A DNA stretch of 53,156 bases from a virus. The stretch covers positions 1 through 53,156 of the IMG/VR virus record IMGVR_UViG_3300035701_000044. The stretch is one strand, 5' to 3'. A program made the translations under genes and the position numbers. Shown piece by piece: positions 38,861-47,024 of this stretch. Within the stretch, counting starts at the first letter, position 1. Every line of letters starts with the position of its first letter. The notes under the pieces were generated by a model. The model saw only the letters and a program-made list of their open reading frames with translations, was not told the DNA's origin and did not search any database.

Positions 38861-39310
38861 CTACGACTCCACAACGATCCAGCCGTTGACGGAGTCGACT
38901 TGAATCACCTTGCCCAAGCTGAAGATCCCGGCTCCGGGGTTGACGTTGGTCAACTTGCCGTTGACGTCGGACCACAGGCGGTCGCCCACGACCATGGCGA
39001 GAACGGTCGGGATCTTGAAAATGACCCCGGTGCGCAGCTTGATGCAGCTCAGGGTGCCAGTGAACCGGCCATCGTACTGGTCGCGCCCCTGGATGACCAA
39101 CCAGGGGTTGTCGAGGTTGCCGCTGGCCGGCAACGCCGACTGGTAGCGGTCGACCACCGGCTTGCCTGGGATGGTCCCGGCTTCGACATCGACGATGGTT
39201 CCTTCTTCGATGTTGGGGGTGACCAGGTCTTTTTGCTTGAACTCATACCAGAGCGCGCAGCTGTTGGGCCATCCGCGGAGGATGTCGAAGTTGGAGTTGA
39301 GGTTCGACAT
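38861..39310 (-). CDS. decoration-like protein, tandem copy 3
   Basis: 149 residues. Starts MSNLNSNFDILRGWPNSCAL, like the other two copies. A middle beta domain (PWLVIQGRDQYDGRFTG, then SCIKLRTGVIFKIPT) and an end with GDRLW...GKVIQVDSVNGWIVV parallel the other two. Small all-beta proteins encoded beside the major capsid gene often bind the capsid surface; this is inference. Last of the three before the capsid gene. Confidence 0.6.
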   Translation of the reverse strand: MSNLNSNFDILRGWPNSCALWYEFKQKDLVTPNIEEGTIVDVEAGTIPGKPVVDRYQSALPASGNLDNPWLVIQGRDQYDGRFTGTLSCIKLRTGVIFKIPTVLAMVVGDRLWSDVNGKLTNVNPGAGIFSLGKVIQVDSVNGWIVVES

Positions 39311-39322
39311 GTCGGTTCTCCT

Positions 39323-39787
39323 TTACACCCCGGACCCGCCGGCTGCGATGACGAGATAGCCGGAGGTCGCGTTGATTTCGATGACTTGTCCGATGGATTG
39401 CTGGGCGGCGACGACCTTGGCGATGATGCCATTGTTGGCGTACACCAGGTCGCCTACGGCGAAACCACCGGGACCGGCTGTGGCCACCTTGAAGATCACG
39501 CCCGACTTGAGGGCCAGGGCGGTGACCTTGTTGGCGGTGACGGCGTCGGAGGTGTCCATGCCCTCGATGACCAACCAGGGATAGTCCGGGGGGATGACGA
39601 CGCCAACGTTGGCGCTGGTCAGCTTGGTCAGGACGGGCACGCCGGCTTCGTTTACGACCTTGCCGATCATGCCCTCGATCAGGATGGGGGCCTCGGCCGC
39701 TTTCTGCTTGAAGTTGTACTCCAGGGCGCTCTTGCCGTGAGGCGGGAGGCCTGCGAGCACATCGAACAGCGAGTTCAGTTGCGACAT
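39323..39787 (-). CDS. decoration-like protein, tandem copy 2
   Basis: 154 residues. MSQLNSLFDVLAGLP at the start, PWLVIEGMD in the middle, VTALALKSGVIFKVAT, GDLVYANNG and IGQVIEINATSGYLVI in the order seen in the other copies. It is the most diverged of the set at its N-terminus (HGKSALEYNFKQK). Each copy is preceded by its own ribosome site, so all are translated separately. Confidence 0.6.
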   Translation of the reverse strand: MSQLNSLFDVLAGLPPHGKSALEYNFKQKAAEAPILIEGMIGKVVNEAGVPVLTKLTSANVGVVIPPDYPWLVIEGMDTSDAVTANKVTALALKSGVIFKVATAGPGGFAVGDLVYANNGIIAKVVAAQQSIGQVIEINATSGYLVIAAGGSGV

Positions 39788-39799
39788 GGCAATTCTCCC

Positions 39800-40933
39800 T
39801 TAGTAGGTGGCGATGACAACCCAGCCCGTGGCGCCGGCGATCCCATTGGACAGCAGCACCTGGCCGAGAGGCCATTCCATCCCCCCGCCTGCGGTGAGCT
39901 TCTGCAGCGCGCCCGCGTTGGCGCACACACGATCACCAGGAACGAGGGTGTCAGCGATGGCGGTTGCGACCTTGAGGACAGCGCCGCTTGAGCACTTGAC
40001 GCAGGTGACCCGGTTGACGAAGCGGCTGTCGTACTGGTCGTTTCCTTGGATAACCATCCAGGCGTCGTCCTTAGGGGCGCTGGCGACGACACCGGAGGTC
40101 AGAGCCTTGATGAGGGCCGGGGCCTCCATCTGCCGAGCGGATTTGTACCACGCTCCGCCCGGGTGAGTCCCGGTGTAGTCGTAGTACTTGTTCTCGTAGA
40201 TGCTGTCGACGCCGTTGATCTTGATGCGGTTGCCGCTGATCGGAACGGTCGCGGCCCAGGTGGCGCCGGCAGGCGTGGCACCGGTGACGGTACCGAAGGG
40301 GATGGGGACCGTTGTGGTGCCCGTGATGGCCAGCGTATCGGCGACATGGAAGACGTCAGCAGGCGTGGTCGGGTCGATGACCCAGGTGCGCGACCCGTCG
40401 GTCGTGTAGGATACCAGCTTTCCGGTGTGGCCCGAACCGGTGGCCACTACAGTTTTCCCGATGTCGCTGGTGCCAGGGCTCTCGTAGTTGAGCGCGGCGC
40501 TGACCACCGAGACGGTCTTCTTGGTGTACTGCAGCACCTTCTCTTCGTGGCCAGCGAAAGCGCCGGCCGCGGCGGCTTCGATAACCACGACGCGGGTGCC
40601 GGTGGCCACTTCGGACTCGATGCCAGCGACGACGGCGTTCCACGCGGTGCCATCCCACTCAACGATGTCGCCGATGGCGAAGCCAGCCCACGCGCCGCCT
40701 AGCCCAGCAACCACGTACGACTTGCCGCGGTCGGCGGCAACCAAGGCGGGGGCGGCCACCAAGGAGCTGTCCTTGATGCGCAGGACCTTGGCGGGGAGCA
40801 ACTCGCGCGTTGCTACATACACCAGAGTTCCCTCGGGGAGGGTGGCGCCGGTATCGGGGTCGAAGCCCGCTTCGAGTGCCGACGAATCGGGCCAACCGCG
40901 CAGGATGTCAAAAACAGAATTCAGGTTCGACAT
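39800..40933 (-). CDS. decoration-like protein, tandem copy 1, with large insertion
   Basis: 377 residues. Same start (MSNLNSVFDILRGWPDSSAL) and same closing domain (AWMVIQGNDQYDSRFVNR, CVKCSSGAVLKVAT, GDRVCANAG, GQVLLSNGIAGATGWVVI) as its paralogues, but about 220 residues of extra beta-rich sequence sit between, roughly residues 25-250. That insertion (YVATRELLPAKVLRIKDSSL, GDIVEWDGTAWNAVV) itself looks like several small strands-rich domains. The insertion could project from the capsid. Confidence 0.6.
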   Translation of the reverse strand: MSNLNSVFDILRGWPDSSALEAGFDPDTGATLPEGTLVYVATRELLPAKVLRIKDSSLVAAPALVAADRGKSYVVAGLGGAWAGFAIGDIVEWDGTAWNAVVAGIESEVATGTRVVVIEAAAAGAFAGHEEKVLQYTKKTVSVVSAALNYESPGTSDIGKTVVATGSGHTGKLVSYTTDGSRTWVIDPTTPADVFHVADTLAITGTTTVPIPFGTVTGATPAGATWAATVPISGNRIKINGVDSIYENKYYDYTGTHPGGAWYKSARQMEAPALIKALTSGVVASAPKDDAWMVIQGNDQYDSRFVNRVTCVKCSSGAVLKVATAIADTLVPGDRVCANAGALQKLTAGGGMEWPLGQVLLSNGIAGATGWVVIATY

Positions 40934-40945
40934 GAAGTTGTCTCC

Positions 40946-41302
40946 TTACTCAATGATCCACTGGAGGAAGCGATCACCGGCGATCTCGGCTGCTTCCTTC
41001 TTGTTTTCGGGCTCCGCGGAGAAGTCGCGCTTTTCGCTCGGCTCCCCCATGGTCATTTGGTCGGTGTCCTTCTTGGTTTCGGCGACCTTCTCCATCGCTT
41101 CCAACAACGGTACGTCCGCTCCCGAAAACTTCTTCAGGAGGTCGTCTGAGATGGTTTCGCCAGTGGCGGCGGCGTACTTCTCACCGATGGAAACGATCAG
41201 CGACTCCTTGGCGGCGTTGACTTGGGCCTGCTTTTCGGACTCGTTGGCTTCGACGTAATCCGCCATGGCGTCCAGTACGTCTGCGATCTTGGTTAGTTCC
41301 AT
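40946..41302 (-). CDS. small acidic head-region protein
   Basis: 118 residues from ATG 41302 (GAGG in the overlapping upstream end). Begins MELTKIADVLDAMADYVEAN, an amphipathic helix; the middle is a helical domain (LIVSIGEKYAAATGETIS). Acidic/Lys-rich end. Lies between the small helical genes and the decoration-like genes. Possibly a scaffold or assembly factor. Confidence 0.6.
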   Translation of the reverse strand: MELTKIADVLDAMADYVEANESEKQAQVNAAKESLIVSIGEKYAAATGETISDDLLKKFSGADVPLLEAMEKVAETKKDTDQMTMGEPSEKRDFSAEPENKKEAAEIAGDRFLQWIIE

Positions 41303-41307
41303 GATCC

Positions 41308-41445
41308 TCACCCAATCTTGCGCTTCAGGAGAACCAGGGCGGTAGCCGCCTGGGCGACCTGTGCGCACTTCACGAGTTTCTTGTCCTTGTGCTCTTCGCT
41401 CATCTTCCGAAGAAGGGCGGCGAGCTTACGAAGTTCAGCGTGCAT
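41308..41445 (-). CDS. 45-residue helical protein
   Basis: ATG 41445 lies 11 bases inside the previous gene and has GGAG before it; TGA at 41308-41310. The product (MHAELRKLAALLRKMSEEHK, then KLVKCAQVAQAATALVLLKR) is two amphipathic helices with Lys/Leu repeats. Too short for default gene finding, but the overlap and spacing fit the coupled operon. Related in style to the LRKEA-containing small proteins. Confidence 0.6.
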   Translation of the reverse strand: MHAELRKLAALLRKMSEEHKDKKLVKCAQVAQAATALVLLKRKIG

Positions 41446-41665
41446 TCGCCACTCCATCCAGGAAAGCTTTGACGTCGTCAACGGTCACATCGGTGGAACC
41501 GGAACGGAGTTCTACGGCGAGTTTTTGCAGCCCTTCGCCTAGAGTTGTCCGCGCTGTTGGGTGCGCCGAAGCTTCTTTCACGATCTGCCGGGCTGCCAGG
41601 TCCGTGAGCTTGGCGGTCTTCACTTCCGCCAAAATGTCGTTCACGATTTTGGAGATCGAGTTCAT
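41435..41665 (-). CDS. small helical head-region protein
   Basis: 76 residues from ATG 41665, ATGA-coupled to the upstream gene. All-helical, with VNDILAEVKTAKLTDLAARQ and IVKEASAHP (the h-x-K-x-A motif) followed by GLQKLAVEL. Ends in DDVKAFLDGVANA. Could be a scaffold partner. Not recognised. Confidence 0.6.
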   Translation of the reverse strand: MNSISKIVNDILAEVKTAKLTDLAARQIVKEASAHPTARTTLGEGLQKLAVELRSGSTDVTVDDVKAFLDGVANAR

Positions 41666-42018
41666 ATCGACGTGAACTCCTCTTCACCCGCGCCCCCAGG
41701 GACAAGCCCCAGACCCGTAGCTTTCGAGAGAGTCCTCAATATCGGAGGCGCTACGAGCCCCGAGGCGACTCCTGCACCGAAAGCCAGGTTTCGAGTACGG
41801 AGCCGCTCATCTTCTGCCGACGACTCTGCTCGGGACTTGGCGATAAGAGCGGCAGGGATTCCTGCGCCGGCGACGGTAAGAGCGCCCAACCCAAACATGG
41901 CCGCGGGATGCCGTAAAACCTTGCCCAGGGCTCCCTGAGCAAGCTTCTTGATCTCCTGCACTTCGGAGGAAGCCGAAGCCAGCTTGAACAGCTGGGCGTA
42001 TGTCTCGGCTGCGTTCAT
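41662..42018 (-). CDS. small protein with Gly-rich membrane segments
   Basis: 118 residues. The N-terminal 30 residues form a helix with LFKLASASSEV and EIKKLAQGAL. A Gly/Ala hydrophobic stretch (AAMFGLGALTVAGAGIPAAL, about residues 40-59) and a second one (LAFGAGVASGLVAPPIL) are separated by a charged loop. Layout like the tagged zipper proteins, but without the clear FxxGV tag. Confidence 0.6.
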   Translation of the reverse strand: MNAAETYAQLFKLASASSEVQEIKKLAQGALGKVLRHPAAMFGLGALTVAGAGIPAALIAKSRAESSAEDERLRTRNLAFGAGVASGLVAPPILRTLSKATGLGLVPGGAGEEEFTSI

Positions 42019-42027
42019 CCGCCCTCT

Positions 42028-42789
42028 TTACATCGCCCGGATCACGTTGATGGTGTCGCCGTAGCCCCGGTCGAACGTGTCGCCAGCCATCTTGGTCAGC
42101 TCGTTCATGGTGTCGCTGTAGCCGCGCTTGATCTCGGCCAGCTTCTCGCGTCCTTCGGGGGTCTCGGCCAGCTTCTCGAGCTCGGCGGCCAACTGGTTCT
42201 CGGAGTTGAATTCCGTAGCCACCTTCTGAAGCTGAGTCTGCCCTGCGGCGGTCTTCTGGAGTTCGACGATCTGCTTCTGGGTGTCCGCATAGCCCTTTTC
42301 GAACGCGGCGACTTTCAGTTGTTCGATCTGGGCCTTTCCGTGGAGGTAGCCCAGGTCGATGGCTTGCTTGGTCAGGTCCGGGTTCTCAGAAGCGAACTTC
42401 TCGAACTCGGCCTGGGTCGGCACACCGTCCGCGCTAGCGGTCTTCAGAGTCGGGACCGGCTCCTTGGCGGCGGCGGACTCGTACTGCCCGAGGCGAGACA
42501 TGAACCCGTCGGCGACGGCGGCGCCGTAAAACTGCGCCTCCTTCACCAGGGCCGCGGACTCGCTGTTGGCCAAGTCGGTGGCCATCTTCACGAGCTCGCC
42601 GGTGGCCGGCTTCGCACCTGGCTGCGCGGCGGCAGTTTTTTCTCCTGGGGTGAGCACACCGTCCAGCGCGCTGAGCAGCTTGTCACGCGCCCCGGCGGTT
42701 TTTGCGCCAGGAGCTGGGGCGCTGGCGGTCTTCGTCAAACCGTCGGTGCTGGTTCCCTTGATCTGGGTCATGATTTCGTGGAGCTCCAT
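42028..42789 (-). CDS. putative scaffold/core protein with many h-x-K-x-A motifs
   Basis: 253 residues, first gene after the promoter at 42826-42854 and directly downstream of the protease gene. Helical and Ala/Glu/Lys-rich throughout, without Cys. Contains about nine copies of a h-x-K-x-A form (LTKTA, EKTA, LVKMA, LVKEA, LKTA, LTKQA, LQKTA, LQKVA, LTKMA) and tag-like FYGAAVADGF and FDRGYGDTINVIRAM. A gene next to the protease with low complexity and helical content is the usual place of the scaffold or internal core protein, which the protease digests. Confidence 0.55.
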   Translation of the reverse strand: MELHEIMTQIKGTSTDGLTKTASAPAPGAKTAGARDKLLSALDGVLTPGEKTAAAQPGAKPATGELVKMATDLANSESAALVKEAQFYGAAVADGFMSRLGQYESAAAKEPVPTLKTASADGVPTQAEFEKFASENPDLTKQAIDLGYLHGKAQIEQLKVAAFEKGYADTQKQIVELQKTAAGQTQLQKVATEFNSENQLAAELEKLAETPEGREKLAEIKRGYSDTMNELTKMAGDTFDRGYGDTINVIRAM

Positions 42790-42825
42790 GTCGAAACTCT
42801 CCTTTTTGTCCCCGATTCACGAGGA

Positions 42826-42854
42826 ATAGTAGGACGTTTTATTTACCTACACAA
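42826..42854 (-). promoter_or_regulatory. promoter TTGNNN-N17-TACTAT upstream of the scaffold-like gene
   Basis: On the minus strand: TTGTGT, 17 bases ending CC, TACTAT, T. Leader about 30 bases with AAGGAGA as ribosome site. It sits in the 72-bp gap behind the protease gene. Confidence 0.75.
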
Positions 42855-42861
42855 GCCAAAG

Positions 42862-44676
42862 TCAAAGACAAATGGCGTCTCCGACTTTTAGGGCTGCAGC
42901 ATCGAAGTTGGTTCCGCCCTCGTCCAGGATAATGGCGGCGACTTTTTTGTTACGAGCCCGAGGGCGATGAGCGAACTCCATGGCCATTTTGATGACTGCG
43001 TCCGAGATTCCAAATTCGGCGCTGGCCGATTGCTTTTCCACCAACTCCGTCCCCGGGAAAATGGTCTTGCCGTGGTACTGTGTGGGAAGGTAGATGTTTT
43101 CCCCCGTCTCCGCCCGAATGTGGGGGTAGCCCTGGCTTGCCCGGGACAGCCTCCGAACGCCGGAAAGCCCAAGTAGTGGGGCTGCCATGCGCGCTCCACG
43201 GAATGGCGCGAGCGCCAGGCCACCGGCGAGCAGCGCACCGCCCCCCAGAATTTTCTTCAGCTTTTGCATCTTGGCAAGACCCTCAGTCCGCCGTGCAACA
43301 GAGTGGGTGGTCTGGTATTCTTTTCCGGTGTTCGGGTCACGCACGTTCACCAGGTCAAAATCACCGGGGGTGTATCCTGTTGTAGGATCCGGCGTCGTCT
43401 GCCGGAGCCCAAAAAATGAACGCTTGACCAGCCAATCTCGGTGCTGTGAACGCTTCTCCACCCAGGAGCTCATCTTTTCGGCCAGAGCCTGGTTTATGTT
43501 CTCCGGGGACAATTCCAAGCATCCGGTTTCTTCCATGCTGTCGAGCAACTCAGGGTTTTCGGCAAGGGCGCTGAACACCTGGTGCTGCGCTGCGACTGCA
43601 CGGTCGAGGTACTCTTCGGGGATGTCAATGTCTGGAGCGAACTTCCAAACGAAGTACTTGAGGAACTCCGGCGTGGTCAGCAGGATGCCCATTGAGGCCA
43701 GCGTCGACAGCACTTCAGCTGGTCGGTAGGAAATCAGTTGTCGGATCGTGGCGTCGTCGATTGGCGGCATACTCGCAGCTGCAGGAGCAGCGACGGCGTC
43801 ATTGAATTGCTTGACCTCGTGAGTTGTGCCGGAATCGGTCTTGGCTGCGGGGATGCTCCCGTTCAGTACTTTCTGAATGAGGGATAGCTTTCGCAGGTTA
43901 GCGACTTTCTTGGAGGCTTCCGCGACGTATTCGCCCAACTCGGAGCCACTGTGCAACTCTGGAACCGACTCGGCAACTTTCTTCATCATGAAGCCGAGCC
44001 GGTCAGCTGGACGACGAACCATCGAGATGTCGAAGAACTTCGGTGATGGGTTCCACACGCCAACGGGTTTGCCATTTGAGAGTGTTTCGCCGAGTTGGTA
44101 TTTGGCGTGGTCGCAGTACTCTTTCCGGCTGGGGGCGCAGTTGCCGCAGATGTTGCAGACGTCGTACTTGACCTTGCACCCCATACTGCATGCCGGATAT
44201 TTGCCGCTTTCAATTTCCTGGACGATGTCTTCGGCTTGTTGGTTGTCCAGGGCGAGGAGCAGCTCGACGCGGTGCATGGGCCAGTTGTAGAAGGCCCGGA
44301 CTACCTGGCCGATTCGCTTCTCGGGGTCCTTGTTGATGTGGTGCCGAAAAACGTTCGCGCTGTTTTCGAACGATTGGTAGTGCTTCGGGAGGACCTCATC
44401 AGGGCCGATGATGGTTTTACCGATACGCATCGGTCTTTCAGACCAACCATCTCCGTTCCTGTTGAATCCGTAGAACTCGCCTGCGGTCATCGCCAGAACC
44501 AGGATGATGGTCTTCCCTGGCATCGGTTTGACGTTCTTGATGTAGTCGAGTGCCTCGCTTGCGGTCTTTACGTGCGCGAGCTTGTTGAATTCGTGGGGCC
44601 GGACGATTTGAATCGTCGGTTCGCCATACTTCGAAAGCTCATCAAGCTCGATGAACTTGGGGAAGAGTTCTATCAT
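42862..44676 (-). CDS. prohead protease (T4 gp21/S80-like) with long C-terminal extension
   Basis: 604 residues from ATG 44676 (ATGA coupling). Residues 1-240 match the phage prohead core protease family: H112-H113 in FRHHINKDPEK, S164 in ACSMGCKV, a Cys cluster (C163, C167, C174, C177, C180, C188) around CNICGNCA, and FFDISMVRRPADRLGFM. T4 gp21 has about 212 residues; here about 360 more follow, helical, with a Gly-rich hydrophobic stretch (LGGGALLAGGLALAPF near 480) and a tail ending VGDAICL. It would cut capsid precursor proteins during maturation. Confidence 0.75.
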   Translation of the reverse strand: MIELFPKFIELDELSKYGEPTIQIVRPHEFNKLAHVKTASEALDYIKNVKPMPGKTIILVLAMTAGEFYGFNRNGDGWSERPMRIGKTIIGPDEVLPKHYQSFENSANVFRHHINKDPEKRIGQVVRAFYNWPMHRVELLLALDNQQAEDIVQEIESGKYPACSMGCKVKYDVCNICGNCAPSRKEYCDHAKYQLGETLSNGKPVGVWNPSPKFFDISMVRRPADRLGFMMKKVAESVPELHSGSELGEYVAEASKKVANLRKLSLIQKVLNGSIPAAKTDSGTTHEVKQFNDAVAAPAAASMPPIDDATIRQLISYRPAEVLSTLASMGILLTTPEFLKYFVWKFAPDIDIPEEYLDRAVAAQHQVFSALAENPELLDSMEETGCLELSPENINQALAEKMSSWVEKRSQHRDWLVKRSFFGLRQTTPDPTTGYTPGDFDLVNVRDPNTGKEYQTTHSVARRTEGLAKMQKLKKILGGGALLAGGLALAPFRGARMAAPLLGLSGVRRLSRASQGYPHIRAETGENIYLPTQYHGKTIFPGTELVEKQSASAEFGISDAVIKMAMEFAHRPRARNKKVAAIILDEGGTNFDAAALKVGDAICL

Positions 44677-45281
44677 TCGTGACAAATCTCGTACAACAGG
44701 TTCATACCGTACCCACGGTTGAGGAGACGAATCTCCGCTGCAAGTTTCAGGGTGTCCTCAGGCGTTGTTTCCGGTAGGCCAGACAACATGCCCTCGATGA
44801 GCCCAACGGTAGCCAGCTTTTCGATGGCGTCTTCCGAGAGAAGATTGCTGGAGGCCTGCTTCGCTTCAGCAGGCGGGTAGCCGCCCAGAGGCGCTCCGCC
44901 GGTCAATCGATGCAAGCCGTAGAGCCCACCGCCGATGCCGGCTAGCCCCAGCGCGGTCTGAAGAACTTTGTTTCGGACGTCAGCGGTAGCTTCTTCGCCG
45001 CGGTCGTAGAACTTGTTGATGAGGTGTCGTCCACCCAAAACGGCGGGGGCTCCTAGCCCCAAACCCCACGCCAGCGGTTTTCCGATCGTCTTGAGTGCGT
45101 TCAGGTCCAGGGATTCCTTGACGATATCGAACACTTGGTTGTCGACGCCCAACTTTACGGTAAGGGCCTTGGCCAGAATTTCTGGATCGTCCTTATAGGC
45201 CGCTGCCGTCTTCCCGAGCTTGTTCGAGAGTTCGACAAGACGGTAGACCTGGGCAAGCTTGGGGTGCAATGCGGGAACCAT
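44673..45281 (-). CDS. head-region protein with Gly-rich membrane segments
   Basis: 202 residues. N-terminal helix with LVELSNKLGKTAAAYK carries the K-T-A motif. Two hydrophobic Gly/Ala segments lie near residues 70-85 (AWGLGLGAPAVLGG) and 108-126 (TALGLAGIGGGLYGLHRL), separated by a charged part. It precedes the protease and may be an internal head protein; function unknown. Confidence 0.6.
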   Translation of the reverse strand: MVPALHPKLAQVYRLVELSNKLGKTAAAYKDDPEILAKALTVKLGVDNQVFDIVKESLDLNALKTIGKPLAWGLGLGAPAVLGGRHLINKFYDRGEEATADVRNKVLQTALGLAGIGGGLYGLHRLTGGAPLGGYPPAEAKQASSNLLSEDAIEKLATVGLIEGMLSGLPETTPEDTLKLAAEIRLLNRGYGMNLLYEICHE

Positions 45282-45282
45282 C

Positions 45283-45519
45283 TCAGACCTCCTGGGTCAA
45301 CTTGTCCAGGCTCACCAGCCCCGCGAGAATCTGCTTGTACTCGGCGTTCTTCACGTAGAGATTGGTGCCGAGGGCCTGAACCGCAGTTTTGAGGTCCAGG
45401 TCGCCGGGGATGTCGTGCCCTTCGGCGCGAAGCCGCGCGGCGGCGATCTTGTGAAGCCCCAGTGTTCGCAACTTGCGGGCGCTCTCAGGTCCGAGCAGAC
45501 GTTCCAGGTTCACGTTCAT
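45283..45519 (-). CDS. small helical head-region protein
   Basis: 78 residues from ATG 45519 (GAGGAAC upstream). Helical: ERLLGPESARKLRTLGLHKIAAARL, abridged, then a small domain ending DKLTQEV. LHKIA is another h-x-K-x-A. Not recognised. Confidence 0.6.
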   Translation of the reverse strand: MNVNLERLLGPESARKLRTLGLHKIAAARLRAEGHDIPGDLDLKTAVQALGTNLYVKNAEYKQILAGLVSLDKLTQEV

Positions 45520-45526
45520 GGGTTCC

Positions 45527-46171
45527 TCACTTTGACGGTCCAGCTTGGGCTCGAGCCACGGAAGCTTCGGCGTCGGCAATGCCTTTGATAGTGTTGTAGT
45601 CCAGCCCACCACCGCTGACGACGGCCTGTGTCAGGAACGAACGAACGGCGTTCTTGTCGGTGGCCAGTGTCGGCGCGACCTTGGACATGGTGTGGTAGGC
45701 TTCGAGCAACGTTTTGTTGTCGGCTTCGTTCAGAATGGGGTCTTCCTTCTTCAGGGCTTCGAAGATGGCAACGCGGGCCGGGCTGACGACCATGTTGTCC
45801 TTGAGGGTATCGTACGCCTTGCCAAACATATCTGTCGTGAGTCCGATGAGCTGTTTGGCGCTCTCGGAGCCAACGGTTTTTCCGAACGACTCGCCAATGA
45901 TTTCATCGGCACGAATACGGTCTGTCAGGGTGTTGAGCCCACGGTTGATGCGGTAGCTTAGGGTCTTGGATTGGTTTTCGCCTTCGGTGATCCCACCGCC
46001 TCCCAAACCGTGCCACAGTGCCGACCCGGCGGCCAACGTGGGGATACCAATGAGGGCGGCCTTCCCCACCGGGGCCTTCCAGAGCGTCTTCATCAGCTCG
46101 CTGAAGGCGGTGGCAACGCCGCCGGCTGCCTTTTCCAGGTACTCGTCGACCGATGACAGTTTCGTTCTCAC
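45527..46171 (-). CDS. head-region helical protein
   Basis: 214 residues from GTG 46171, GTGA-coupled to the upstream gene and behind GGGAGAG. Begins SSVDEYLEKAAGGVATAF (YLEKA motif), then a hydrophobic Gly/Ala stretch (AALIGIPTLAAGSALWHGLGGGG, about residues 36-58) and a long helical domain with DRIRADEIIGESFGK and a variable end. May contact the membrane at infection or sit inside the head. Not recognised. Confidence 0.6.
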   Translation of the reverse strand: MRTKLSSVDEYLEKAAGGVATAFSELMKTLWKAPVGKAALIGIPTLAAGSALWHGLGGGGITEGENQSKTLSYRINRGLNTLTDRIRADEIIGESFGKTVGSESAKQLIGLTTDMFGKAYDTLKDNMVVSPARVAIFEALKKEDPILNEADNKTLLEAYHTMSKVAPTLATDKNAVRSFLTQAVVSGGGLDYNTIKGIADAEASVARAQAGPSK

Positions 46172-47010
46172 AGATACTCTCCCACGCCGTTTTTCAGCTG
46201 AGTTCGCGCCTCGTCGAGAGTTTGCCATTCGTCGCTCAGCTTGATGAGCTTATCCAGACTGCGTATCTCGCGAGTTTTGGAATCGACGACTCGAGCAGTC
46301 TTGACAAACTGGGACTCAACCGGCCTCGGCAGCCGCAGGCAGTGCCGTAAATCGGCGATGACAGGAACCGCCAACTCACCGCGAAGCGCAAAAGCGTCCT
46401 TCTCGAACTCATTGAAGTCGGAGCCGTATAGCTTGGCAAAATCTGCCGCCAACTTGTCGAGTTCGTCCTTGTACTCGTAGGCAGCCTGGTGCTGTTTGCT
46501 TTCCAATTCCGAAGCGACCTTACGGATCTTGATGATGAGCATCTGGCGCTTCGCCGGCGAAACTTCCGGATTCTGCGGCTGTTCAGTGGCGACCTCTTGC
46601 TCGGTTGAAGCCGGAGTGTCGGCGGCAGCCGCGCCGCTGCCCTTCAGCACCGCCTTCACCTTGTCGAGGACGTCGCCCAAGTCACCAAACATGTCAGAAG
46701 GATCGCTGGCGGACGATTCGGACGAGTCGGGGGTGACCGGTTCGCCGTTCACGAACACCTTCTTGATGACCGTGGCGGGATCCGCCGGGTCGAACTCGAC
46801 GATCTTGTCGCCGTCGTTCTTCTGGTCAAATAGCGTCAGGTGGGCCATGGTGTTGGCCAGCTGCACCAGATTTTTGACCTGCTCTGGGTTGAGCGCATTG
46901 TCCAGCGCTGTTTTCGCTAGCCCATCGTCCAGCGGTACAGAGCGCTTCAGAAATGCGTCCACTGCATCTTGGGCCAACTTCTTGAATTCGTCTGGTCGGA
47001 TCACGCGCAT
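46168..47010 (-). CDS. head-region helical protein
   Basis: 280 residues from ATG 47010 (GTG 47022 also possible). Begins RVIRPDEFKKLAQDAVDAFL and continues with GLAKTALDNALN (K-T-A). Residues 105-150 are an acidic Ser/Ala-rich linker; the C-terminal half is helical (KRQMLIIKIRKVASELESK). Contains QFVKTA near 230. No known family; could be part of the internal core. Confidence 0.6.
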   Translation of the reverse strand: MRVIRPDEFKKLAQDAVDAFLKRSVPLDDGLAKTALDNALNPEQVKNLVQLANTMAHLTLFDQKNDGDKIVEFDPADPATVIKKVFVNGEPVTPDSSESSASDPSDMFGDLGDVLDKVKAVLKGSGAAAADTPASTEQEVATEQPQNPEVSPAKRQMLIIKIRKVASELESKQHQAAYEYKDELDKLAADFAKLYGSDFNEFEKDAFALRGELAVPVIADLRHCLRLPRPVESQFVKTARVVDSKTREIRSLDKLIKLSDEWQTLDEARTQLKNGVGEYL

Positions 47011-47024
47011 TTTTTGTCCCACCT

